A DNA stretch of 64,000 nt from Nitrospirota bacterium (GCA_023481175.1 JAMCWM010000026.1:62001-126000), one strand, 5' to 3'; numbered from the stretch's first letter, positions 1 to 8,027 are shown. Program-made: numbers and translations. Notes: a model not told the origin generated them from the sequence alone.

Positions 1-735
1 CAGGACGAGATTGCCCGGCTCCGTGAAGATTTCGTGCGGGCGGGGGCGTTTGCCCGCGCGGAACGGGCCGTCCTCTTCGGAGGCCGCTCTCTGGAGCGGG
101 ATGGTCTGGAGAGGGAGGTTTCGCGCCGGGGGCGGGACTGGTCCGAGGTCCGTCCCGAATGGGGCCTTGCGAACAACGCGTCCTTCATTGTCGCCCCGAG
201 GCGCCGGACGGCCGGAAGGGATCTTTCGGGCCGGGCCTTCCTTCACGACTACGACTGGCAAAAGGATCCGGATTTTGAGACCCTTGAACTGATCCTGACG
301 GCCCCGCTGATCGTGGGACACTGGATCAACATGCAGTATTATGGATCGGTGGTGGACAACCGGCGGTTCGGGAGCGGCAACAAGGTCCTCCACAATGTGG
401 TGGGTGGGGCCATCGGGGTCCTCGAGGGGAACGGCGGAGATCTTCGGACCGGCCTGGCCCTCCAGTCCCTTCACGACGGGAGGCGATTCGTCCATGAGCC
501 CCTGCGGCTCCAGGTCCTGGTCGAGGCCCCCCGGGATCCGATCGATCGCATCGTCGGACGCCATGCCCTCCTTCGGAACCTGATGGAGGGGGGATGGATG
601 CCTCTCTTCCGCCTGGTCCCGGGAGAGCCCCCGGAGCGCCGGACGCGAGAGGGACAATGGGTGAGCTGTGGCCTGGGGGAGAGGGATCTTCCGCCTTCCC
701 CTCCGGAGAAAATGGGTCTGACATGGCCGAAATGA
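1..735 (+). CDS. dabA: DabA-family inorganic carbon transporter subunit, C-terminal part (5' end outside window)
   Basis: The reading frame is open from base 1 and ends at TGA 733-735, so only the last 244 codons or so are here. The fragment carries the conserved C-terminal run of the DUF2309/DabA family: NNASFIVAPR, GRAFLHDYD, APLIVGHWINMQYY, FGSGNKVLHNVVGG and GNGGDLRTGLALQSLHDG. DabA is the carbonic-anhydrase-like cytoplasmic subunit of the DabAB complex, which takes up CO2 or bicarbonate using the ion gradient through the NuoL-like DabB. The metal-binding cysteine motif of the family lies upstream and is not visible, so catalytic integrity cannot be judged. The last 12 bases overlap the start of a histidine kinase gene, which suggests co-transcription with it. 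The family call is firm from motifs; the substrate is inferred from the family. Confidence 0.9.
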   Translation, partial: QDEIARLREDFVRAGAFARAERAVLFGGRSLERDGLEREVSRRGRDWSEVRPEWGLANNASFIVAPRRRTAGRDLSGRAFLHDYDWQKDPDFETLELILTAPLIVGHWINMQYYGSVVDNRRFGSGNKVLHNVVGGAIGVLEGNGGDLRTGLALQSLHDGRRFVHEPLRLQVLVEAPRDPIDRIVGRHALLRNLMEGGWMPLFRLVPGEPPERRTREGQWVSCGLGERDLPPSPPEKMGLTWPK

Positions 736-2705
736 AACGCGACTTCCCCGGAACGCTGTCCTTTACGATCCCCCTGGAGAGGATCCTCGCCCGGGGTCCG
801 GTCGAGGACGGCCCCGGAGGCTTCTGCCTGGTCGATCTCCGGGGGCGCCTTCTCTTCCGGACCCCGGGCTGCGCCCGGATCCTGGAGGAGCTGTCGGTCG
901 CCGACCCGGAGGGAGAGCCCCGTCCTCTCGAGGGACTTCTTCTTTCCCAGGCCCGGGAGACCACCTCCGGGTCGCCGGAGCTCCGGAGAAAGTTTGCGGC
1001 GGTGACCCGCGAAGGGCAGGCGCGGATCGTCGACTGCCAGACGACCTTTCTTCCCCCGGAGCCGGGGGAGGAGGGAAAGATCCTCATACATGTCCAGGAC
1101 ATGACCGACCTCGAGGTCCTGTCCCGGGAGACCCTGGCCTTCGGCCGATACCAGGAGGTCCTGGGAAAGATCGCCCATCTGGCGGTCAAAGGGGTCGAGC
1201 TCTCCGAAATCGCCACCGTGGCCGCTCGCGAGACAGCCCGGGCCCTGGACGTGGAGTTCTGCAAGATCCTGATCCCGGGGGATTCCGATCCCCTTCTCCA
1301 TCTTCTCGCGGGGGTCGGGTGGCGGCCGGGGCTTGTGGGTAGCTATGTCCAGGAGGGGGGAATCCATTCCCAGGCGGGTTTTGCCATCCGACAGAAAAAG
1401 CCGGTGGTCGTTTATGATCTCCTGACCGAGACCCGTTTTTCCCCCTCGGTTCTTCTTTCCGAGCACAAGGTCCGCTCGGGGGTCAGCGTCCCGATGATGT
1501 TCCACGACCAGGTCCTGGGAGCCATGAGCGCCCACACGGTCTCGGTGCGCCGCTTCGACAAGAGCGAGATCGGGTTCCTCGAGACGGTGGCGAACACCAT
1601 CGCGACCCTGCTCGAGCGCTGGAAGCGGGAGGAGACCCAGCTGTCCCTCTACAAGCGGCTCTTTGCCCAGCTCCAGGACGGCGTGATCCTGACCGACACC
1701 CGGGGGGTGATCCTCGAGTGGAACCCGGCCATGGAGCGGATGTCGGGGTGGAGTCGCCGGGAGGCCACCGGCCGGACCCCTCGCCTCCTTTCTTCCGGCC
1801 GGCAGCCCCCGGAGTTCTACGATCTCCTCTGGCAGACCCTTCTCTCGGGAAAGCCCTATACCGGGCGGTTCATCAACCGCCGCAAGGACAGGAGCGAGTT
1901 TCTGGTCTGGGAGAACATCAGCCCCGTGATGGACCCCGACAACACCATCCGATACTTTCTGGCGATCCTGACCGATCTCTCGGAGCGGGAAAGACTCCTC
2001 GAGGCGCTCAGGCAGACGGAGCAGATCCGCCTTGTCGGACAGCTGGCGGGAGGTCTTCTCCATGAAGTCAGAAATCCCCTGATCGGCATCGGGAGCCTGG
2101 CCGACCACATGGGCCAGGCCCGGGACCTTCCCGACTCCCTCCGGCGCCAGGTGGCGCTCATCGCAAGCGAGGCGCGCCGGATCGACGAGCTTCTGGGGTC
2201 CCACCTTTCCCAGTTCCGACCCCGAAGCTTCGAGTTCCAGCCGATCGCCTTAGAGGAGCTCGTCCGGGACACCCAGTCGCTTCTTTCGGAGGCCTTCAGA
2301 AAGCGCAAGGTTCAGGTGACCCTCACGGTCGAAGGAGAGATCCCGGCGGTCGAAGGGGCCCGGGGTCCCCTTCAGCAGGTCTTCCTGAACCTGGCGATGA
2401 ACGCCCTGGACGCCATGTCCGAAGGAGGGGGGACCCTCGCCATCACTCTCTTCCGGGAGAACCGTCCGGAGGACGAAGGGGTGGGCGTCCGGCTCGCCGA
2501 TACGGGGCCGGGGATCCCCGAGGCCCTTCTAAAAAGGCTTAACGAGCCCTTCTTCACCCACGGCAAGGCCAAGGGGGTGGGGCTGGGACTCACCATTTGC
2601 CGGGATATCGTGGACCGCCACCGGGGGACGCTTTCGATCGAAAGTCCGGAAGGGGGCGGGGTCCGGGCCACGGTCTGGATTCCCCTGAGACAGGAGGGAG
2701 CATGA
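723..2705 (+). CDS. PAS/GAF sensor histidine kinase
   Basis: This 660-residue sensor kinase pairs with the response regulator that follows. In order: a degenerate PAS-like segment (about 30-145), a GAF domain (about 150-300, with PVVVYDLL and GVSVPMM), a PAS domain (about 310-420, DGVILTDTRGVILEWN), a HisKA H-box LLHEVRNPL with the phosphoacceptor near His447, and an HATPase_c domain with N-box NLAMNALDAM, G1 DTGPGIP and G2 GVGLGLTI. There is no transmembrane segment or signal peptide, so it is cytoplasmic and senses something internal. I chose ATG 723, 14 nt after a GGAG. ATG 732 forms an ATGA junction with the dabA stop, and ATG 594 is also in frame. The gene's position suggests it senses carbon or redox status, but that is inference; the ligand is unknown. 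Confidence 0.92.
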   Translation: MAEMKRDFPGTLSFTIPLERILARGPVEDGPGGFCLVDLRGRLLFRTPGCARILEELSVADPEGEPRPLEGLLLSQARETTSGSPELRRKFAAVTREGQARIVDCQTTFLPPEPGEEGKILIHVQDMTDLEVLSRETLAFGRYQEVLGKIAHLAVKGVELSEIATVAARETARALDVEFCKILIPGDSDPLLHLLAGVGWRPGLVGSYVQEGGIHSQAGFAIRQKKPVVVYDLLTETRFSPSVLLSEHKVRSGVSVPMMFHDQVLGAMSAHTVSVRRFDKSEIGFLETVANTIATLLERWKREETQLSLYKRLFAQLQDGVILTDTRGVILEWNPAMERMSGWSRREATGRTPRLLSSGRQPPEFYDLLWQTLLSGKPYTGRFINRRKDRSEFLVWENISPVMDPDNTIRYFLAILTDLSERERLLEALRQTEQIRLVGQLAGGLLHEVRNPLIGIGSLADHMGQARDLPDSLRRQVALIASEARRIDELLGSHLSQFRPRSFEFQPIALEELVRDTQSLLSEAFRKRKVQVTLTVEGEIPAVEGARGPLQQVFLNLAMNALDAMSEGGGTLAITLFRENRPEDEGVGVRLADTGPGIPEALLKRLNEPFFTHGKAKGVGLGLTICRDIVDRHRGTLSIESPEGGGVRATVWIPLRQEGA

Positions 2706-4153
2706 TTTCGACCATTTTGCTGGTGGAAGACGAGCCGCTCATCCGGGAGGCCTTTGCGCTCAGGCTTTCCGAGCGGGGCTATGTCGTCCAGACCGCCAGA
2801 AGCGGAGAGGAAGGGCTGGCGCTCCTCAGGACCGCCCCTCCCGACATTCTCGTTCTGGACATGGTCATGCCGGGCCTCTCGGGGCTCGATCTCCTCAAGG
2901 AGGTCCGGGCGGCCGACCTCGAGATCCCGGTGATCCTCCTCACCGCCCGGGGCACCGTCAAGGATGCGGTGGAGGCGATGCGGCTGGGCGCCTTCGACTT
3001 CGTGACCAAGAACATCGACATGGACGAGCTCTTCCTCTCCCTTTCGAATGCCGCGCGCTTTTTGTCTCTCTCCCGGGAGGCCCGCTACTGGACCGGCCGG
3101 GAGTCTGGCCGCTACGCCCTCGAGCGGATGGTGGCCGAAAGTCCTGCGGGGGCCGATCTCCGGGACCAGGTGGCGGGACTGGCCCCCAACGACCGGGTGA
3201 CGGTCCTCCTGCAAGGGGAGACCGGGAGTGGCAAGGAGTACGTGGCCAAGGTTCTCCATTACAACGGGCCCTCCGGGGACCGGCCCTTCATCGAGGTGGA
3301 CTGTCCGGCTATTCCTGCCGATCTCTTCGAAAGCGAGCTCTTCGGCTACGAAAAGGGATCCTTCACCGGGGCCTCGGGACGACGGATCGGCCTTGTGGAG
3401 CTGGCGGAGGGAGGAACGGTCCTTCTCGACGAGATCGGAGACCTCCCCCTGCCTCTCCAGGCCAAGCTTCTCCGGGTGATCGAGGAGCGGACGATCCGCC
3501 GGGTCGGGGGCGGGGCCCCCTTTCCGGTCAATGTCCGCTTCATGGCGGCCACCCATCGGGATCTCAGAATCGCGGTGCGGGAAGGCCGGTTCCGGGAAGA
3601 CCTCTTTTATCGGCTCAATGTCGTGACGCTTTCCATTCCCCCGCTCCGGGAGCGGCGAGAGGACATCGTCCCTCTGGCCGAGCGCTTTCTCCACCAGTCG
3701 GCCCAGACCTTCCGGAAGAAGATCCTCAGGATCTCTCCCGCAGCCCAGCGCCTCCTTCGCGACTATGCTTTTCCGGGAAACATCCGGGAACTCTCGAACC
3801 TCGTCGAGCGGGCGGTTCTCTTCTGCGGGGGGACCCAGCTCGAGCCCGTCCACTTCCCCGTCGAGCTTCGCTCGGGAGGGACTCCCCCGCTCCTTCTTCC
3901 TCCCTCCGGCCCCTGTCCGGAGGATCCCTCTCTTCTCTCCTTTCCCTTCCGGATGGGGGAGGACACCCTCGAGGGGATCGTCCGCCGGCTGATCGCCGAT
4001 GTCCTCGCCCGCTCCGGGGGCAACAAAAGCCGGGCGGCGGAATTTCTGGGCATCAGCCGCTGGGCTCTGGACCGGCGCCTCAAGGGGGACCGGGAGGGGG
4101 ACGATTCCCCCGCTCCGGCGCCTCCTCCACGATCCGGATCCGGCAAAAGCTGA
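2702..4153 (+). CDS. NtrC-family sigma54-dependent response regulator
   Basis: This 483-residue enhancer-binding protein is the likely partner of the kinase upstream, with which it shares an ATGA stop/start junction; an AGGAGGGAG Shine-Dalgarno precedes it. Order of domains: an N-terminal receiver (1-120; LVEDEP acidic pocket, phospho-acceptor Asp53 in VLDMVMPG), an AAA+ sigma54-interaction domain (Walker A GETGSGKE near 172-179, loop 1 GSFTGA near 219, Walker B VLLDEIGDLP), and a C-terminal Fis-type helix-turn-helix (GGNKSRAAEFLGISRWALDRR). The GAFTGA loop reads GSFTGA, a conservative variant known in active members. Targets must have -24/-12 promoters; none is obvious next to it. A link to carbon-uptake control is inferred only from the dabA neighbour. 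Confidence 0.95.
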   Translation: MISTILLVEDEPLIREAFALRLSERGYVVQTARSGEEGLALLRTAPPDILVLDMVMPGLSGLDLLKEVRAADLEIPVILLTARGTVKDAVEAMRLGAFDFVTKNIDMDELFLSLSNAARFLSLSREARYWTGRESGRYALERMVAESPAGADLRDQVAGLAPNDRVTVLLQGETGSGKEYVAKVLHYNGPSGDRPFIEVDCPAIPADLFESELFGYEKGSFTGASGRRIGLVELAEGGTVLLDEIGDLPLPLQAKLLRVIEERTIRRVGGGAPFPVNVRFMAATHRDLRIAVREGRFREDLFYRLNVVTLSIPPLRERREDIVPLAERFLHQSAQTFRKKILRISPAAQRLLRDYAFPGNIRELSNLVERAVLFCGGTQLEPVHFPVELRSGGTPPLLLPPSGPCPEDPSLLSFPFRMGEDTLEGIVRRLIADVLARSGGNKSRAAEFLGISRWALDRRLKGDREGDDSPAPAPPPRSGSGKS

Positions 4154-4210
4154 GAGAAGGCGAAAGCGGTCCTGGCCCCTTTCCGAATCCCTTTCCGGGT
4201 TCTCCCAGGA

Positions 4211-4245
4211 AAAAGACAAAAAAAAGGAGGGGATCGCTCCCCTCC
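4211..4245 (-). terminator. Rho-independent terminator of the isocitrate dehydrogenase operon
   Basis: Read on the minus strand, the arms GGAGGGG (4239-4245) and CCCCTCC (4226-4232) form a 7-bp GC-rich stem, extendable by one A-T pair, followed by a run of eight T and then TCTTTT. It lies 45 bases past the stop of the minus-strand gene at 4290-4637. It also sits between convergent transcription units, so the hairpin faces the end of the response regulator gene, but only the minus strand has the U-tract. Confidence 0.85.
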
Positions 4246-4289
4246 TCTTCCGGGCGTTCCTTCCCCAAGGAAGGCGAACAGGCCTGGGT

Positions 4290-4637
4290 CTAGTAGGCCT
4301 TGCTGAATCCGGCCTCGTCGCCGTAGTTCCACAGCTTCTGGGCCGCCGACCACTTCCATTTTTTCGAAAGGGCGGTCAGGAACGTGTCCACGTCGGCATC
4401 GGTCACCGCCTTTGTCGCCATGAATCGGCAACGGTACCAGTTGACCAGCATGAGGTCCTCGCTCACGTATCCCGGCCAGACCTTGGTACCGCGGTTCGAG
4501 ACGAACTCGATCTTGAAGGCGCCGTAATCGTCGAACTGGGGGATCCCGTTTTCGGTGATGATGTAGACATCCACCCCCACGAGGGTGATGGGTTTTGCGG
4601 GCCGCTTGGCGCGGCCGGTCGTCGCTTTGGTCAGCAT
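4290..4637 (-). CDS. Free-standing C-terminal domain of Thermus-type isocitrate dehydrogenase
   Basis: This 115-residue protein is not an enzyme by itself. Its sequence matches the extra C-terminal domain found fused to Thermus/Rickettsia-type NADP isocitrate dehydrogenases: LVGVDVYI, FVSNRGTKVWP, the YRCRF block and the ending W...KLW..GDEAGFSKAY. Here it is a separate gene, 27 bp behind the isocitrate dehydrogenase core gene. It has its own ATG and a good Shine-Dalgarno (AAGGAG, 7 nt spacing), so the split is genuine and not a frameshift within one ORF. The first 17 residues are basic and probably flexible. Likely role: it assembles with the core enzyme and shapes its oligomer or regulation, as the fused domain does in Thermus. 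The similarity is from memory of the family; complex formation is inferred. Confidence 0.75.
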   Translation of the reverse strand: MLTKATTGRAKRPAKPITLVGVDVYIITENGIPQFDDYGAFKIEFVSNRGTKVWPGYVSEDLMLVNWYRCRFMATKAVTDADVDTFLTALSKKWKWSAAQKLWNYGDEAGFSKAY

Positions 4638-4664
4638 GTGAAGGCTCCTTCGTTCGGTAAGGTG

Positions 4665-5675
4665 TCAGACGGTGTCCATGGCCCGGATGATGGCATCGGC
4701 ATATTCATCGGTCGAGGCGGTGCCGCCGGCGTCGTAGGTCAATGTCTTGGCTTCGGCCAGCACCTTGTTCATGCCCTTTTCGATCTTGTCCGCCGCGGCG
4801 TTCTCGCCGATCCAGCGCAGCATCATCACTCCCGAAAGAAGAACCGCCGAAGGGTTGACCTTCTTCATGCCGGCATATTTCGGAGCCGATCCGTGAACCG
4901 CCTCGAAGATCGAGACGTTATCTCCGATGTTGGCTCCCGGGGCAAATCCGAGACCGCCCACGAGTCCGGCGCAGAGGTCGGAGAGGATGTCCCCGTAGAG
5001 GTTCGGAAGGACCAGACAGTCGAACTGTCCGGGATTTCTCACAAGCTGCATGGAGCAGTTGTCGACGATGATGTCCCCGGATTCGATCTCGGGATACTTC
5101 TTGGCCACTTCGCGGAAGGCCTCGAGGAAGAGTCCGTCGGTCATCTTCATGATGTTGGCCTTGTGAACACACTGGATTTTCTTTCGGCCGTTGGCCTTGG
5201 CCCACTTGAAGGCGAACTCGGCGATCCGGACCGATCCCGGCCAGGTGATCACCTTGAGGCACTGGGCCACCTCGTCGGAGACCATGTGCTCGATGGCGGC
5301 GTAGGAGTCCTCGGTGTTTTCCCGGAAGGTGAGGATGTCGATCTTGTCCCAGGGACGCTTGAGAACCGGAATGAGCTTGGCCGGCCGGACGTTGGCGTAC
5401 AGGTCGAACATCTTCCTGAGCGTCACGTTGGCGCTCTTGTGGCCGGTGCCCACCGGGGTGGTCGTGGGTCCCTTGATGGCGATCTTGTTCTTGGCGATCG
5501 ACTTGATCGTCTTTTCGGGGAGAAGGGTCCCGTGCTCCTTCAGGCAGTCGAGGCCGATCTCCTCGTACTCCCAGACGATTTCCACGCCGCTGTGGTCGAT
5601 GACCTTCCGGACCGCCTCGCAGATTTCCGGCCCCGTTCCCTCGCCGGGAAGCATCGTGATGACATGTTTTCCCAT
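4665..5675 (-). CDS. icd: Isocitrate dehydrogenase, core subunit (Thermus-type)
   Basis: This 336-residue protein belongs to the isocitrate/isopropylmalate dehydrogenase family. It has the start MLPGEGTGPEI, the substrate-binding block TPVGTGHKSANVTLRKMF (the SANVTLRK signature favours isocitrate over isopropylmalate), RENTEDSYAAIEHM, DNCSMQLV, NLYGDILSDLCAGLVGGLGFAPG and FEAVHGSAPKYAG. In a reductive TCA cycle it would run toward isocitrate; oxidatively it forms 2-oxoglutarate. Whether it uses NAD or NADP is not certain from reading alone. I start at ATG 5675, 9 nt behind a GGAGG; an in-frame start 10 codons upstream has no such site. The usual Thermus-type C-terminal domain is missing here and is encoded by the next gene downstream (4290-4637). 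Confidence 0.92.
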   Translation of the reverse strand: MGKHVITMLPGEGTGPEICEAVRKVIDHSGVEIVWEYEEIGLDCLKEHGTLLPEKTIKSIAKNKIAIKGPTTTPVGTGHKSANVTLRKMFDLYANVRPAKLIPVLKRPWDKIDILTFRENTEDSYAAIEHMVSDEVAQCLKVITWPGSVRIAEFAFKWAKANGRKKIQCVHKANIMKMTDGLFLEAFREVAKKYPEIESGDIIVDNCSMQLVRNPGQFDCLVLPNLYGDILSDLCAGLVGGLGFAPGANIGDNVSIFEAVHGSAPKYAGMKKVNPSAVLLSGVMMLRWIGENAAADKIEKGMNKVLAEAKTLTYDAGGTASTDEYADAIIRAMDTV

Positions 5676-6067
5676 CGTTTGAAACCTCCATTCGTAAGTC
5701 TTCAATCCGAGTGTGTCCCTGATCCTTTCCTCATTGAAAGGAGGGCGCCGGCAAGTTTAAGCAAAATGAATGCCCGAAAGTCGAAATCATTCAAGTTATC
5801 GGTTGTGAACAAAATAAAATGATTCCCCGGATCGAGTTCAGTCGATATGTGCGAAAACTCATTTATGGAATCGCGCAAAATGGGTCGCGATGTGCGAAAA
5901 CGCATAGACCGGAAGGAGGAAGGTACGGTGGCGGGGGGGGCGTCCCCCAGGAGGGGAACAGGATTAAGGAAGGGGTCCGTTCGACTCCGGGAACTCAAAG
6001 AACAGATCGTTCGAACGCAGACTCCGGTGAAGGGATGCCCCGATCTCCTCCCCGTTCATCGTGATAT
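5676..6067. promoter_or_regulatory. Intergenic region with inverted and direct repeats, probable icd control region
   Basis: I see no credible gene in this 392-bp gap; the short ORFs on both strands have no family features. It lies upstream of icd (minus strand) and downstream of the ATPase gene. It holds a perfect inverted repeat ATCGCG-N10-CGCGAT (5870-5891), flanked by two near-identical direct repeats, ATGTGCGAAAACTCAT (5847-5862) and ATGTGCGAAAACGCAT (5890-5905), 43 bp apart (about four helical turns). A small hairpin CCTTTC-N6-GAAAGG lies at 5724-5741 in the icd leader. The arrangement resembles a regulator binding region, but no specific regulator can be named. Confidence 0.4.
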
Positions 6068-7522
6068 TTAGATAGTGCTCACGGCGTCGATCCCCTGGCC
6101 GATTTCAGATTCTCCGAGCCAGTAACACAAGAGAGGCGCCGGAATTTTCAGAACCTGGGCCTTGACCCCGGGGGGTCCGTTGGCCATACCGAAATCTCCG
6201 GGAGATTTTGTGACCACATAACCGTGGGTGCCTCCCTTTTGCTTCAGAAATTCATAAAATCCCTGCAATTCCCTGGCTCCGGTATGGTCTGCCCGGTACT
6301 TGACCTCGAAGGGGATCAGGGTGTGTCCCATTTCCGCGACAAGGTCGACTTCCTGATCTCTTTTCCCTCGCCAATAGGAAAACCTGAGGCTTTGTTCGTA
6401 GACTCTTCCGAAAATGTGCTTGAAGGTTGCGGTTTCCGCGGCGATTCCCAATGATGTTGGATCATCGATCACGCTCTTGCCTTTCAGGAGAACCGCCGAT
6501 GCGATGGCGGCATCTGCCAGATAGATCTTGAAGCGGCCACGGAGGATTTCTTTGCCGTATCCCAGCGGAGGCAGTCGGTAGATCAGGTTGGCAGCCTCGA
6601 GAATCTCGATGAAGTGTTGGGCCGTGGGCCGCTTGACCTCGAGATTCGCGCAAAGGCTCACCATGTCGAGAAGGCCCCCGTCGTGCATGCAAAGGTACAG
6701 GAAGGTCTGCTCGAGGTCGAGAATGTGCCGAACACCGAAAAGGGCGGTCATGTCACGTTTCAAGACTTTGTCAACGATGTCTTCCCGAAGAATTTTCTGC
6801 GCCTGGTCGATGCTCTCGACCTGTGCCGTCTGGGGAAAACCTCCCCGGACAAGATATTCATGAAAATGGGGAGTATAGGAGATTACCATTTCAGAAATCT
6901 TCTGAAATTCCGTTGCCGGCCAGGAGAGAAGTTCTGTCAGGGACCGGATCTCGGGAAGAGGAGACAGGTCGAGTTTCCTAAGTTTGGTGTATTCGTAGAA
7001 CGACAAGGTCCCAAGGCGGATCGTATGCCAGCGTCCGACACCCGACTCCTGGTTGGCCTCTGCCAGCGGCATGGCCGAACCGGTAAAGACGATATGGCGG
7101 TTTTTCTGGAAGTCGACCTGGTGTTTGATCCAGGTACCCCAGTCCCGAATGAACTGCGCTTCATCAAGAAAAAGAAATTCCGGCCCTCCAGAGAGGACCT
7201 CCCTTTCTCGCCAGACTTCAAGAACGTCGTCTGCGCCAGCCATTTTGAGAAGCGGATGATCAAAGGTGGCATAGAGAATATTGGACGGCGGGATTCCCTT
7301 TTCGAGAAGTGTCTTCACCGCCTGAAGCATAAGGGTCGTTTTTCCGATTTGCCGGGCTCCTGTCAAAAGGACGGCCCGATGAACCGGTGGGCTGGATACC
7401 CAGGAGAAGAATTCCCGGAAAGGGGCCCTATGCCATGCCGGAAGGTCGGGAATGCCCTCGTTCCTCCACCATGGATTGAATCGGGAAAGAATTTTGCCGA
7501 TATCGTCATGAGATATTTTCAT
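6068..7522 (-). CDS. AAA+ ATPase with DUF4143-type C-terminal domain
   Basis: This 484-residue protein has the arrangement of the widespread orphan AAA_14/DUF4143 ATPases. After about 50 N-terminal residues come Walker A GARQIGKTTLM and Walker B FLFLDEAQFI, then FTGSAMPL, and a C-terminal half with the family run IGIAAETATFKHIFGRVYE...YWRGKRDQEVDLV, which resembles a PD-(D/E)XK nuclease-like core. Cellular role is unknown for the family; mobility and toxin or defence roles have been suggested. The gene and its upstream 70 bp are clearly more AT-rich than the surroundings, and no neighbour shares its function, which suggests horizontal gain. I start at ATG 7522 and not at TTG 7549, because the best promoter overlaps the latter and would give a nearly leaderless message. 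Confidence 0.8.
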   Translation of the reverse strand: MKISHDDIGKILSRFNPWWRNEGIPDLPAWHRAPFREFFSWVSSPPVHRAVLLTGARQIGKTTLMLQAVKTLLEKGIPPSNILYATFDHPLLKMAGADDVLEVWREREVLSGGPEFLFLDEAQFIRDWGTWIKHQVDFQKNRHIVFTGSAMPLAEANQESGVGRWHTIRLGTLSFYEYTKLRKLDLSPLPEIRSLTELLSWPATEFQKISEMVISYTPHFHEYLVRGGFPQTAQVESIDQAQKILREDIVDKVLKRDMTALFGVRHILDLEQTFLYLCMHDGGLLDMVSLCANLEVKRPTAQHFIEILEAANLIYRLPPLGYGKEILRGRFKIYLADAAIASAVLLKGKSVIDDPTSLGIAAETATFKHIFGRVYEQSLRFSYWRGKRDQEVDLVAEMGHTLIPFEVKYRADHTGARELQGFYEFLKQKGGTHGYVVTKSPGDFGMANGPPGVKAQVLKIPAPLLCYWLGESEIGQGIDAVSTI

Positions 7523-7529
7523 GGGATCT

Positions 7530-7557
7530 ATTCTAACAAAATAAATCATTTAGTCAA
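7530..7557 (-). promoter_or_regulatory. Sigma70-type promoter of the DUF4143 ATPase gene
   Basis: On the minus strand TTGACT (7557-7552) and TAGAAT (7535-7530) are separated by 16 bp. A start point about 7 nt downstream would fall right at ATG 7522, implying a leaderless or nearly leaderless mRNA; no Shine-Dalgarno is visible before either candidate start codon. Confidence 0.55.
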
Positions 7558-7960
7558 TATATATTTTTATTAAATATTTAATTTAAGAAAATATTGTAGA
7601 GTATTGCTTGCAATTTTGCGGAATTTCGGATTTCGTGGGTCGAAATTCTCCTGTGTGAACCTGTTTTCAACCACGGCTGAAGTCTTCCGGAGTGCAGGGA
7701 ACGGGTTGAGTGGGGGGTCTCTTTGGGAAGAGGCGTTTTCGCCGCTTCTCCCAATTTTGGGCCCGATAAGAATCCACGATCGGGAGCCGGTATCATATAC
7801 CCGGTGCCTGGACCATTCCATTCTTCTCCCGGATTCCCTTGCTCGATCGTTCCTCCCTCTTCGATTCCCTTCGTCCATCCTCATCCCTTGGAAGAGAAAG
7901 GGTTCTCAAGCCTTTCATCCCCGCGAGCGACCGGATCCGCCGATCCCTTCGCCTCCGGGT
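7558..7960. other. Gene-free divergent intergenic region, AT-rich on its left side
   Basis: Between the ATPase gene (minus) and the hflX promoter (plus) I find no supportable gene; the small ORFs on both strands show no family motif. Bases 7558-7620 are strikingly AT-rich compared with the rest of the window and may mark the edge of acquired DNA. The remainder returns to the usual composition. Confidence 0.5.
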
Positions 7961-7961
7961 A

Positions 7962-8001
7962 TGGTATAATGAAAACAATAGAGTCCCGGCTGTCAGCCGG
8001 G
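7962..8001 (+). promoter_or_regulatory. Extended -10 promoter and leader hairpin of hflX
   Basis: TG-G-TATAAT (7962-7970) is a textbook extended -10 element; no good -35 is seen. The transcript would begin near 7977. Almost at once it contains a perfect hairpin, CCCGGCT (7985-7991), loop GTC, AGCCGGG (7995-8001), ending 26 nt before the proposed start codon. The hairpin could protect or regulate the leader. Confidence 0.55.
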
Positions 8002-8027
8002 TTTCCCCCCCAGCGAAAGGACCGCCC

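Noticed and set aside
2372-4219. 615-codon minus-strand ORF opposite the response regulator
   Set aside because: It mirrors the NtrC-type gene, has no recognisable domain, and lacks a good Shine-Dalgarno.
4638-4664. Sequencing frameshift explaining the split isocitrate dehydrogenase
   Set aside because: The 27-bp gap includes a full Shine-Dalgarno at the right distance from an ATG, and both halves end and start cleanly.
3999-5822. Long plus-strand ORF (607 codons) antisense to icd and its C-terminal-domain gene
   Set aside because: No family motif; composition reflects the codon structure of the minus-strand genes in GC-rich DNA.
5702-6071. Small ORFs on both strands in the gap upstream of icd
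   Set aside because: Short, low similarity to anything, no Shine-Dalgarno, and they lie on the repeats that look regulatory.
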